Shown piece after piece: positions 38,401-49,800 of a stretch of DNA of 64,000 nucleotides (positions within the stretch are counted from its first letter, which is position 1; every line of letters begins with the position of its first letter). This stretch comes from Apostichopus japonicus (Eukaryota; Echinodermata; Holothuroidea; Aspidochirotida; Stichopodidae). The notes beneath the pieces are model-generated. The model was not told the origin of the DNA and searched no databases. It saw only the letters and a list, made by a program, of their open reading frames with translations. The position numbers and the translations under genes are program-made. Where the stretch lies: positions 8,651,001 to 8,715,000 of the forward strand of contig NC_092563.1 of the NCBI RefSeq assembly GCF_037975245.1. Direction: 5' to 3'.

Positions 38401-41400
38401 GCATTCTGAACAACTTTGGGTAACATGAAATGAATAAAAGCAGAGGGTTGTGGAATAACTCCTGCACATTTAAAGGGTGTGAAGACTCGCGCAAAAAGAA
38501 ATGTCTAATGTCAGTAATCTGACCTAGTTTCGAATGAGGTGTAACAGAAGTGTTAGACACCACCATCGATCCCAGAAAATACACACACAGCCTGCTACCG
38601 TCGGTAATTAGTCACTAGTGTACAGTCAGTACCTACAGCTGCGGTCAATACCCACAGCACAGTGTACAAACAATACAGCGATGGACATCTCAGGTCCAGC
38701 TAAAGATAACAAGGTATCACGTTTCATTACTGTCTGCATTTTGTAGCGACAAGAAGGAAACTTCACTTGCAAGCAACGGAAGGTTAACTTTTTCAGAGCG
38801 CGGCACACGATTTGGGGCGAGTCTTCAATGCCTTTAAAGGGAAGGAAATGAGTAACGGAAAAAAGAAGAATATCCCATCATCTTGACGTGCTATGTAGGT
38901 TGAAACTAACTTTTATAATAAAAACTCATTAATAGGATTCAGTTATGACACACTTTTGTCTCTTTGCGGCCTTCTTTGTTCACATAATTACTCAGATTGT
39001 TAAATTGTCTCACTGTTGTACCTGCCAGATGTTCTGCTTTGGTCTCTTTGAGCTTGCGAGTGCTTCACTGGTGAGGAATGAATTTCTGTAACATCGTCTA
39101 CCTCTTCTTCATCATCAGGAGTAATGGGTATGAGATCCACTGCCCTGTCAAAAGTGCAGCACATCAAGCACAAGCATACAAAGTGGGAATAGAAATCAAA
39201 TTGATAGATTGTGCAGAGTCTTTCACAAGACAGTGATTCACTATCATCTATGATTCTTTTCCTTTTATATTTTGAGCCAAAGTTTGACAGTCTTACTATA
39301 TAGCCAAAAGCACTCAACGCAACTAGTCGAATAGTTCTACATGTATGTCAACAAACTCAAACAAATAGTATTTGAGTGAAATTTAACCTACATTTCCATT
39401 TCTGTTCAGACTCACAGGTGCTGCCAATATTGTGTTATAGGAGGAGGTATATATTTATAAGAAAAGTTCAGCAATTTTGAGGGCCCCACAATTTCCAAAG
39501 TGGACACACAGCATAAAATTACATCTTTAAGTTATTCTTATTTTTCTTTGGTCTTACATGAAAATGAAATACTGTATATACTCTCATATTATCCGTTGTT
39601 TGATACCCTAATATTAGGTATCAATTTTCACAGATTTCAGCAAATTTGTGTACCCATCCTAAAATACTTCCTTGAGTTCATTCAGTGGGCAGGTTTACTA
39701 AAGCATTGATGATCTGATAATCCTTCTAAACTGTTTCAAATGAATAATATCATTTATCAGTTCTAGAGATTTCCACTAAGTTTTGTAGCAAATTTCCAAG
39801 TCCTATGCATGCATGTTTGACTTGATTGATTAGACTGATTTGGGCGTTCAAGTGCATACTAATCTGGTACCAGATATGATAGTTGATGCTGTATCAACTA
39901 CCAATCATATAGAGCTTAGCTATTTCCTTCAAAATACAACTTTCTCACAACTTTGGATACACCTGTGTTGTAACCAATGTATACTGTAGGTATTGGAACC
40001 TATACCTGTGAAGTTTGGTTTGAAGATCTGGAAGGTTCTCAGTTGACAATCCTTCCAATTGGGTAACTTCTTGCATGTCTGTAACAAGGTAATTACTAAT
40101 GTCATTTTGGCGGACCCCAACTGCAGTTGAGAATGAGGAGGTTTCTTCATCTGTGAGGTTTGTTGGCTGCTTTCTTGCCAAAATTGGTAAACACTCAGAA
40201 AGACAAGGCTTTTGTAAAGTTCCAATTGAGTTTTTGGAGCCTGGGGCTTTCACACATCGTTTGTAGCTATAGGAAAGACAGAAAAGTAGAACCACCCTAT
40301 AAATTATTGTGAATTGAGCAAACACAGTTAACACCACAATGAAATATTATTCATGAGTTTAGCATTTTTGGAATTTTTACTGTTGATGTGTCCAGTCTCC
40401 AGCAGTAATTGTTTGGCCAAGTCACTCCAGGACGAAGGACTATTTAAGGTCATACCAAACGGCAGCTGTACTCACACTTGCACTGTGAAAATGGATATCA
40501 AAAGATGCATACTGTACACTCGGTCAGTACATACGTCAAGGAACACAAGAAGTATTTTATAACTTTAGTCAATTGAAGAAAACTTGTGGGCATATTCTAT
40601 AAACATATTGTAGGTCCCTTATGTTTAAGTATATAAACTGTACAATAAACAGTAACCAACCCAATTTTTATTACAAAAATAAAACAGCTTTATTTATAGT
40701 GCACATGAAGAAAAAGGTAAGTTAGTTAATGATGCTTGTTAAAGGTCTGGTATTCATGGCTTTGCCATTGATAGCCTAAAAATTAATATTCTAACATTAT
40801 TAATGTTCAGCCATGGGACTAGGTTTATAGCTGAGCAGGCTAGGAAAAGGACGTGCCATAGTGCCAGTAGCTCTTTTGTCTTGCATTTGGAAAAATGAGT
40901 GCGGCACAGTAAAATGGGAAGCTGGGTTTGGCCAAGGCTCTAACTTAGCCTTCTCTAATGTTAGGCCTAGTATTATATATCCTTGCATATATTTCCATAA
41001 CTTCTTAAATAAAGGGTATTAATTTAGAATCCGTATAGTACCATTTGGAACCTTACCCCTTTAATTTATTCCAGCTAATCATTCACGCGACGCACCAATT
41101 CACTGACTTTTATTCTATTGCTTTGGGAGACAGAAACAAAGCCGATGTGAGCACACACGTTCAGCCGGATTACAGTATACAATTGTTATTCTGCCGATTT
41201 GAAGTAAGCTTTCCCATTCATATGGTACGGATTCTAAAGTTAGGCCAAATAAAGGCCTAGACCTAGGGTCGAGAGTAGGGGCTATATTTCCTTTCTATCA
41301 AACGAAAAGGCATAGCCTACTACTTACTAGGCATACAGTAGACCTAGACTTTCCCCCTGAAATTCCAATCAAATCTTTTGCTATTCTTGGTAACCACTGG

Positions 41401-41633
41401 CGTTTCAATCGATGTGTTAAATTCATATTAGCCTAGTACTACTGTAGTACTAGTGGTATTACTTGTATTGTTTTCACGTCTAATGTACAATAACTAATCT
41501 ACAGTAGGCTCTGGCCTAGCTTAGGCCTAACTTAGCATGAAAAAGTGCTTTATATTCAAGAACAATACAGTAATGTTACTCACATATTATTAAATTTAAC
41601 AGACAAGTGAAGTTTTTCGAACGGATCCCCCAT
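35029..41633 (-). CDS. Five-exon gene: disordered, probably nuclear protein with SUMO-interaction-like motifs (unrecognised)
   Basis: Assembled from five minus-strand exons whose GT/AG junctions all join in frame: 41633-41584, 40266-40006, 39144-39022, 37568-37332 and 35479-35029, giving 373 aa. It starts MGDPFEKLHLSVKFNN and ends NSRNMNWHTVIDEG. I do not recognise the family. Seen: low-complexity, Ser/Lys/Glu-rich sequence; two hydrophobic-acidic patches (VDLIPITPDDEEE in exon 3, VVTIISSSDDEEDE in exon 4) of the SUMO-interaction-motif type; two SSPVKH sites and one SPRK, which fit the CDK consensus; a basic patch (KQRKKR); and a Lys-rich segment in exon 5. The best ordered part is the C-terminal 60 residues, with PLVHCNIMPLSEALHRVN. 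All internal exons are phase 2 at both ends. I infer a nuclear regulatory or genome-maintenance factor. It is transcribed divergently from DHODH. Confidence 0.72.
35555..35700. repeat. Tandem repeat, about 66-bp unit
   Basis: The unit GGCAGGTAGATTGATAACA...AACAGCATGGGCTCCTACAGTGACTACAGCAT occurs about 2.2 times here and twice more at 36362-36485 in diverged form. Between them lies the repeat debris at 35712-36100, which may have interrupted an originally continuous array. All of it lies in the last intron of the minus-strand gene. Confidence 0.65.
35712..35980. mobile_element. Diverged relative of the 14492 MITE
   Basis: It contains GTCCTGGGGGAGGGG followed by the same GGGGAGGGGG-TGT-CCCCCTCCCC hairpin and CTTAGATGCAAAATGGTG as the CAGTGGCGTAGGAAGG elements, but the ends are not recognisable and no target duplication is visible. 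It is an older fragment or a sister family. Confidence 0.5.
36029..36096. repeat. A-rich low-complexity tract
   Basis: About 70 bp of A with scattered T (AAATAAAAAATTAAATAAA type). Possibly the tail of an old retroposon. Confidence 0.6.
36362..36485. repeat. Second block of the 66-bp repeat
   Basis: Two diverged copies of the unit seen at 35555-35700 (TTAGATTAATAACACATTCAA and GTAGATTGATAACACATTCAA). Confidence 0.6.
37332..37568 (-). CDS. Exon 4: second SIM-like plus SSPVKH module
   Basis: Acceptor TCTTTTAAG, donor ACAG|GTAAGT, 237 nt, phase 2-2. Encodes VVTIISSSDDEEDEGE, then IFSSPVKHTN, SPRK and a basic tail KQRKKR. The plus-strand open frame over this interval is a shadow. Confidence 0.75.
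38044..38184. repeat. 28-30-bp minisatellite, five units
   Basis: CAAACTCCAAGCAAGATATTAGATTATT recurs five times with small changes in an intron of the minus-strand gene. Confidence 0.8.
39022..39144 (-). CDS. Exon 3: first SIM-like plus SSPVKH module
   Basis: Acceptor TTTTGACAG, donor GGCAG|GTACAA, 123 nt, phase 2-2. Encodes AVDLIPITPDDEEEVDD, then TEIHSSPVKHSQ. Similar in layout to exon 4. Confidence 0.72.
40006..40266 (-). CDS. Exon 2 of the minus-strand gene
   Basis: Acceptor CTTTCCTATAG ends at 40267; donor CACAG|GTATAG. 261 nt, phase 2 at both ends. Encodes YKRCVKAPGSK through LPDLQTKLH with an acidic, Thr/Glu-rich middle; no domain recognised. Confidence 0.7.
41584..41633 (-). CDS. 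Exon 1 of the minus-strand gene
   Basis: ATG at 41633-41631 opens a 50-nt coding exon (16 codons plus 2 bases) ending at donor AATAT|GTGAGT. The split codon AT+C gives Ile with the next exon. This start is chosen because it is in frame and has a strong donor; no other ATG nearby does this. Confidence 0.65.
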
Positions 41634-42477
41634 ATCCTGATAGCTAACACTGAAATAAAAGTCCCTAAACATACGACATGAATAGCTTTTTCATATGCGA
41701 AAAACACCGGACTGAAACTGGTTTCTTGCGAGTACCAACAATCACAGAAGTTAGTGTAGATCAGTGATCAAAACAAATCAAATCGGTCAAATATACCCGC
41801 CATGAATTCGAGTAACCATTGACACGTAAAGTAATGGGCTAGGCCTACATCTAGAAAAGTTCCCGGCGTGATTCACTATACTACAACTTTAAGCGAATTC
41901 AGAAAATACAGAGGCCACATGAACTATATCAACTATCAGTACCATGCCTGTGTGTTCATCAAATTATCTCTCTTTGTCAATAACGAAACTATCAATAGCT
42001 CAGGCAGTTATAAAGTTAATCGCTTGTTCGTGGAAAGCGTACGAAATACTTAGTCAAAGCGTAGCCTGAATTGTTATTACCATTGATAGCTATTCCGCGA
42101 AATATTTTTTGTCCTTACTTGTGCTTAGCCTAGGCCTAGGCCCTTTAATTTTAATTTACATTGGCTTCAGTAGGCGTACGCTCTGACTGTTACTTTGTTT
42201 CTATGACATTTATAGTAGATTTTATGTAAATATCACCATAATTTGTACATTGGCTTTTTCAGTCCACGTAAGCTTAGGACTTTTAGTTGCATATTGTAAA
42301 CGTTATGATTATTTACTGCATCAGGCAGCTGTTTTATTACACTTAGGCCTATCGCAAAGTGTTCAGTACACAACTATAGGCCTACTCCTATATAACGTAT
42401 ACACTATACTCCCTAAGATACAATTTCTCTGCATACCACTAATGTTATACCCCTCACAGGCTCACTACTATCTACAT

Positions 42478-42663
42478 GATGGCCATGAGGAAGTGGCAAG
42501 ATATGAGTCTCAAATATACCTTGCTCTACCATTTAGTGGGAATAATATTGGTGGGGGGAGGGGGTGAATGAAGGTCATGTTCAATGTATTCACTATTCCA
42601 TGTAGTATGTGCTCAGCACACATAATTCCAGACTTTGTACTGTCTACACTGACTGTATACGAA
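42478..42663 (+). repeat. Dispersed repeat, plus copy (inverted partner 45422-45613)
   Basis: The block GTCTCAAATATACCTTGCTCTACC through CTACACTGACTGTAT is present as the reverse complement in the DHODH intron at 45422-45613. The copies are similar and both contain the G/C run beside CCAACATTATTCCCACTAAA. Confidence 0.75.
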
Positions 42664-43468
42664 ATCGACCTGCCTGGGTTGTAAAAATTACCTCTTTTTA
42701 CCAATTAGTCTGTGACACCTGCCACATATTTTATTCTGATGAGTGTCTTTGTGTGAACGCTGTATGATTAACTACACTGTAGACATGAACATATTTCCAC
42801 ACAGTGTTTACACAAAGAGCCTAATGGTGTTAAGAAGCTATGCATGCTTATCTTAGTGCCTGAGGTGGATTTACGACCGTGGCAGGGGGATTACAAAATC
42901 TTAATCCTTTCCTAGCTATAGTGTGCAATAATTGGATCCAATAAAGCAGATTCTTTAATTTTAACTCCTGCTCCTTGATGAAATGATTTCTTACTTTTCA
43001 AAGTCCACCATGAACTGCTGGTCAAATTTAAGCTTCCCTCAAGAAAGAAAATAAATAAGTAATACAACCCTAATTCTGTAAAAAAGAAGAAGTGCTGCTT
43101 GCATGTCTTTGCAAAACACCTTAATGTGACAATAAATGCATGATTTTGTGTACAGTGTACAATAGCTTTTCTTCTATCAGATGTTTTGCAGTCCATTATA
43201 ATTACTCATTTCTAAACTATTTCACCATATTGCACTGTAATTTTGTAGCCTGGCCAAGAATTTTAAAATTTTAGCCACTTGCTAAATGATACCAGTGCAC
43301 AAAAATGTACTTGCTCATTTCATATTCCCACTGGCGATTTCCTTGCATAACACAAATTCCACATGTAGCTTCTGGAAGAAAAATGCAAGTACCCTTTTAC
43401 CAAAATCCACTGTAAGTTTTGCTAGAAAATAGCCTGAATTTTCAGATCAAAGAAAGACCAGCAGATCT

Positions 43469-43540
43469 AATAATAATAATAATAATAATAGATAACTTTT
43501 ATATAGCGCCTAATACAAAAGTTTCTAAGCACTTAACAAA
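43469..43540 (+). repeat. SINE-tail fragment, (TAA)n plus ATATAGCGCC
   Basis: (TAA)n followed by CTTTTATATAGCGCCTAATAC resembles the tail of the SINE at 57839-58157. Only the tail is present. Confidence 0.5.
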
Positions 43541-43666
43541 GGAAAATAGAAACAAAGCAAACAAACACTATTAAGAAGAGAAAAGAAACGATTTAAGCTG
43601 TCATTTGAAGAATTTCAAGTGCTGTTATAACAACGTTGTGCATGATATATTTCTATTCTTTTGCAG

Positions 43667-43879
43667 GGCTTGATAAGAACAGCAACACTTATTATTGCTA
43701 ATGGGACAGCTCTCTTTTGTGGTTACTCCCTGTACTCGGGCAATGAGAAGTTCTACAGAGAGATTGCTATGCCCTGCCTACGTCTCTTAGACGCCGAGAG
43801 AGCTCACAAGTTTGCCGTCTGGTCAGCATCCAAAGGTTTAGTCCCAGCTATAAATGCCTGTGCGGATCCTCCAATTATG
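43667..43879 (+). CDS. DHODH: DHODH exon 2: membrane anchor
   Basis: Acceptor TTCTTTTGCAG, donor ATTATG|GTGAGT. Encodes [13 protein letters not shown], the hydrophobic anchor, then [21 protein letters not shown]. Begins and ends in phase 0. Confidence 0.92.
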
Positions 43880-46800
43880 GTGAGTACAGTCAACTTTTAA
43901 CTGACAACTTTCTCTAAAATTCTTCAATGATTTGTTGAGAATTTACTTTAAGGAAGGTTTCATGGTTTCCCAAGCTAATCTTATGTTAAAGGTTTTTGCA
44001 CATGATTCTTGTAGATGAGAAGAAGTATGAGACAATTTTGGGTAACAGTAAAGCAAAACCAACAGTTCTACTAACATACTGTAAGAATAGTGCTACTTAA
44101 GGTCAATACTGTAGGTAGGTATGCCATTGTTTCATTAAGCTGTTTGTTGGATGAAATACGTAGAGATGATATTGTTTCATTGAACTGCTTATTGGGTGAA
44201 ATGAGTGCAGCGAACTCAAATGTTTATAATAGTTCACAGGAAATTATAAATCCATCATCTTTAAAACTGGGAAGAAATACAGAGTCAGAGTAGGTTTCTG
44301 TGCTCGAATACCTTTCTCATAAATATCTTCAGATAGAGATGATTTAAAGCACACCATGGAACAGTTGCTTCTCTGTCACCCCAAACTACTGTAGTAAACA
44401 ACTGTAAGTGTATAACAGATATTACATCCGTGCACTTGACTGCATGATTGTTAACTTCAAGCACACTTTTCATACAAAAGCAATATTCCTAAATGTATTT
44501 TCCCTGTCATCTTTCATGGTTCCCAAAAGAATGTACAGTATATGCATTTACTTTGTGTCAAATCTGTTCTAATGTACAAATGGCTGCCGTGCATTTTGAT
44601 AAAAAACCAACAGATGAAACAAACTATGTTGTACCTCCTCAATCTGAAGGCCTTTGTAATTCCTAACACTAAATAGCTAAACTATTCTGTGATGTCCTGT
44701 GACATGAATTAAATTTCCAGACCTGAAGTTGGTTTAAAACTCTTGCACCTTGATCACACATTCCTGTCACATACTCTGCAGCAAACAAGTTTATGGGGGC
44801 TGAAATTTCAAAACCCTGTGGGCCTGGCAGCTGGCTTTGACAAACATGCAGAAGCAATCGGTGGATTACTTAAAATGGGTTTTGGCTTTGTGGAGGTTGG
44901 CAGCATCACCCCTGAACCTCAACCAGGAAATCCTAAACCAAGAGTGTTCAGACTCACAGAGGAAAAGGCTGTCATTAATAGGTAATGTACAAACAAATCA
45001 TCAGTAACTTAACAATATTGTGCTGTCCCAAACTGATATCTAACCAACAAATATTGCAAGGCAGTTGTCAGTTTCATCATACTATTTGGTACATAAATTT
45101 TGCTGCACTTTTACATAATTTATGAAATGATATTCAGTTTACCTTCAAAAAGTAAAAAACTTGTGAGTGCATTAGCCTAATATCTTGACCTTCTATGCAA
45201 GCCAAAAATGGGTACTCTTGGATGGCAGATGAATTTTTATGGAATGTTATTTATAAAGCAATATGAAAGATATGAGGTGACTAGTGTAACTGTACAATAT
45301 AAAAGATATGTAAATATTTTGACAAGCAGAGCTTAGCAATCTGCCTAATCTTCCATATCCCTTCCCACTTCAGCCACCATTTTTTTAAAGCTCTTTTTAG
45401 CGCTACTTGTAGTTTTTTTTTTTCAATACAGTCAGTGTAGACATTTTATACAGTAGTCTGGAATTATGTGTGCACTGCTGAGTACATACTACATGGAATA
45501 GTGAATACATTGAACATGACCTTCATTCCACCCCCCTCACCCCCACCAACATTATTCCCACTAAATGGTAGAGCAAGGTATATTTGAGACTCTTTTCTTG
45601 CCATCAGTTGAAATAGTGAGTGTAAAGTTACTGTTGGACTCATAATGCCTCTTCAGCCATCCATACTGTAGCACTAAAGACTTAATAATCCCATTTAAAC
45701 CCAGCACCAGATGTGATCTAATCTTGAGGATTGTATTTGCTATGTTTACTGTGCTGCCATCTGGAAATAGACTTTGCTCATGACTGGATATGTGTTGTTG
45801 TATGCAGGGTATATTTCTAGTATTAGGATTTCACCAATTTTGTACATCATCCTTTCTCACCAAGTTGGTCAAGTTAATACAAAAGAGTTGTTTTCAAGCC
45901 GAGACAGACTTCTATAATTTTACAGCAAGTCTAAGCTTGTGTTAATGTGGACTTCAGAGTAAAATTGTCAACTGATTTTGAATGAACTTTACTCAATAAG
46001 TAATGTAAGCTCAACAAGCTACTTACAAGTTTTCTAGGAATCATTTTGTTTTTTCCACTTTCTTTTCTTTTGGTAGATATGGCTTCAACAGTGAAGGTCA
46101 TATTGCAGCCCTGAGAAGACTGAAGTCATGGCGATATAAGAGAATGGAAGATGCTACATGTTAGTTACCAATCATCAATCATAATTGTATGCAAATGGTT
46201 TTCCCATAGAACTACACCACAGGTTCCTCCCACAGTATTTGTTGATGACTGTGACAAGACAATCGTAACCTTGCCATTCAGGATAACATACATATACAGG
46301 GATTTGCCCAGGATTTCCTGAGTGCCGGTTATACTGATTTTTGAAGGTGCTCAGATGCCAAATGCTGGCACTTGTGTAGCTTTTTAAGCACATACACAAG
46401 TACTAGTTTTGCTAACAATTTACATTTTTTAATATTTTTTTAGTGAAGTATATTACGTACCTGGTAAAAATTATTAGTTTGTTTCAAAGAGATTTTACAA
46501 GAGACCGATTGAGAGCCGTAAGTAATGTTTCTCGTATGGGTAACTGATGTATTATTAGTCTGTATGATTTTGGCATAGGCTAGGCCCAATTTAAGTTGAA
46601 TATATTGTTAGGAATGGATTATAGATGAAAATAGTGCTGGGCGGGATTCACGATTTTTAAGACACTGCTGGGCGGTAATTTTTAGTGCTGGACGGGGCCG
46701 CCCAGTGCCGCCCAGCGTGGGCACATCCCGGGTAGTGTTACAAGACACCAAGTCTAATGTCTTCTTTCGGTTTTTTGAATTCACTGCTCTTGTCAGGTCA

Positions 46801-49800
46801 GGTTGACAATGATGCTCATCCAACATCCCATGTCACAATATTAATCAATACATCCCTGCATATGTTTGCCTAATCTTTAGACATCTCATGAAGGGAAATG
46901 TGGTTCTTATTTCATGTGTAAATGCGTCACATTGTTTGATTTCGCTGGAAGACAGAGGTCTGCAAAGAGTGACAGCAATAAACTGTTACCGTCTATTCAA
47001 GTAATAAAAACTTCCAATTTAAGTACTAGCTATTGGTAATTAAGTAATACCACCACACACCATACTGACATTGCCTTTATAAATAAGAACTTTACATATA
47101 TGTTACTTTACTATTGTTAGTTTTAGTTTGTTCAACTAGACAGTCATATTTATGGCGTCTGTTAGTATTGCAGTGCATGATGAGCAAATTCACCTGACAT
47201 TATTTGAATTTTCTTTGTTGCTAGGTTCACAAGGCATCGTTGGCATAAACCTCGGTAAAAACAAGACTTCCCCGGACCCCGTTGGAGATTACACAAAAGG
47301 TGTAACAAATCTGGGCTGTTTTGGTGATTACATTGTGATAAATGTGTCCAGCCCAAATACCCCAGGGCTAAGAGACATGCAGGGAAGGAAACAACTGGCT
47401 GATCTGATTGATAAGGTAAGGTAAGTTTGCATGATAAGTAGCAATGAAACTTTATTGTTTAATCGTTATGGGGGAGCCTTATTATAAAATATTACATTTC
47501 GTCTAATATATGGTCTTTGTTTTGTGTTTTGGATGTATTTTTCCTTTGCTTGGAGAGTGGTACTACTCGTTAAAAGCCTTGCATTGTTTTCTAGGCCTCT
47601 TCCTTCCTTGTTGTATTTTACAATTATGTTAGTAACTATCTACTGATAAACCTGTATGTTGAGGAAAAACAAATAAATGAAACGAAATGTAATGTTGCTG
47701 AATTGGGAAGTGGCACTAATCGTTATGCCATGCAAGGTTTTCTAGGCCACTTCCTTCCTTGTATTTACATTTATTGTAGTAAACTATTTAAAAATAAACC
47801 TTTACATTGAGGTAAAACAAATAAATCAAAATCTGGCTGTTTACATTGTATTATTGAATTTGTTGGTCAAATTTCCAACATGAGTGATATTTCTTTGAAG
47901 GTATTGCAAGCCAGAGACCTTTTGCCTGTGGATCCCAAACCTCCTTTACTGGTGAAAATTTCTCCAGATTTGACAGAAAAAGACAAGTCAGACATTGCTG
48001 ATGTCGTATGCAGACCCAAGGTGATCTAGAAATAATTTTCATTACACTAACAGTAATTTCCTGCAAAAGAAATCAAGAGTACAAATGCAATGGAATTCTA
48101 CTGCAATCAGCAGATTTGTTGTGAACTCTTGTGTTTTATGCAAAGTGTTATTAAATGTGAGCAATGTAATAACTCATCTTTAATTCAATTCAAGTCACAT
48201 CTTTTTTTCTCATAGTCAATCATACAGAAGAATACATAATGTTATGAAATAGTGATACCATCTCTTTGATGTTACCGAAACACTCCATCGAGACACCTTA
48301 CAGGGCCTCTTATGTATTTATCTAGGTCATGGATTCAGTTTTCCCACGAGAAGTTTTTAACTATCTTATTGAATCTTGGTACAGGGCCTTTTCCCAAAAT
48401 AGATTCCATTACTGTATGTCTGTGGAACATTCGAGAAGGTTCTCTCACGTGGTATGGAAGTTTCCATAGAAAGGGGATGGACTTCCAAACTCCCAACCAA
48501 TCAGGGCAGATCAGTGCCAGTGCACTTATTTTTTATATCGTTAAGTTAATACAGGATGGTCAGTTTATTGGCTGCCTTCTGATTGTGCGCAGAGGGATTT
48601 TATGGAAGTAAGGTATAAAAGAAAAAGGAGGCCGAAAGATTCTCCACTTGATCAGCAAATTTATCACTCCGCCGAAAGTTCATCACTCCTAATTGTTTAA
48701 TTGACGGAGTCAAGTCAAGTCAAATCATTGTAGTTTAGTTTTATTTGTAAAGAGAATCGACAGAGAAGAAATTATACCGAATCATTAATCAAATCCTATC
48801 TCGTCAAATTGTTTTTCTGTGAACTCATTGTTTTCGCCCGTTCGAGACATCTCCTGAAGAAGCATAAATACGGCATCAAGATAACCCCAGTACCTTTCTA
48901 TCGCGAGTCCCGATATAGTTTTACTATCGGAGGAGCCGGGCTCGTCACAATATTACATGGTGGAGATCGGTTGCTTTCTTCAGGAACAAAACGAAAACGG
49001 AACTTTCCACAAATTTCGTTCGTTACGCTCAATAACGAACAGGAGATTTTTTTTTGGCCCGAAGACCTAACGAGGAACACAACGTATGTTCACGACCTGG
49101 CCTATCATACACACTCTGCGATGGAAGACGGCCTATACTAGCCTAAGTCTCTACACTGGAACCACTGATCTGTACACTGACGTTGATCAACCCAGCATGC
49201 AGTTCGCGTTTGAACATTCGCGCAACTAGTAGTTAGTCATACTACAGCTCTAAACATCAGAACTGAACATTTTCGCGATCTAAGCCTAGACTCGACCCGA
49301 TGTTAACGGCGAACGAATCTGCAGTATACGAGATGTAGGCCCACCTGCTACCGCTACTACCTGCCGCTACTACTACTACTAACCGAGGGACTTCAATCAT
49401 CGTTTGCAGTTCCAGTACCAGTTCTTAGTTAAACTTAAGGGTGAGTGAAATCATGCCAATTTGTATCCCAACCCCAATTTGAGATCAGAGTGTAACGATA
49501 AGTTATTTTAATCGTGTCCATGTATTGCATATTTGTTATTTGTATTGCGGTCGATAGTGTGTTCAATTAAGTATAGGCTCATGTTGTATACTCATAACTA
49601 GCCTGATTGTATGCGGCATGATGTCCGTCAGTGAACAGGAAACTTCTACCTCTGTTAATGTTATGCAGAAACATAGGCCCACTGATTTTTTGCCATCACG
49701 ATTTCAGGGCGATGTAATTGATGCAGATTTTGCCGAAGCTCATTATTTGGGATTTGAAGATTATTTAGAGGTGCATAAATTGCCGTCCCAAACCACCCCT

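Larger units (their letters stand above)
41634..43666. promoter_or_regulatory. Divergent promoter region and DHODH first-exon region (unresolved)
   Basis: The minus-strand gene starts at 41633 and reads leftward, while DHODH reads rightward with its first located exon at 43667. The promoters of both genes, the unlocated short first DHODH coding exon (expected to end in phase 0) and its first intron must lie in or near this interval. The palindrome TAGGCCTA and variants are frequent here (41838, 42130, 42340, 42380). I see no TATA box that I would trust, and I could not choose an ATG for DHODH. Confidence 0.4.

Noticed and set aside
42490-42570. ATGGCCATGAGGAAGTGG as the missing DHODH first coding exon
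   Set aside because: It lies inside a dispersed repeat that also occurs inverted at 45422-45613, and no donor gives the required phase 0.
44721-44781. Use of the AG at 44719-44720 as the acceptor of DHODH exon 3
   Set aside because: Phase 0 from there gives ACC TGA; the AG at 44780-44781 gives the conserved reading.
46291-46740. Possible hAT-type element (GGGATTTGCCCAG and a near inverse) in DHODH intron 4
   Set aside because: The ends match only imperfectly and I found no target duplication.
48312-48611. 99-codon open frame in the LTR, also at 56804-57103
   Set aside because: It is identical in both copies only because the LTRs are. It has no domain and overlaps U3.
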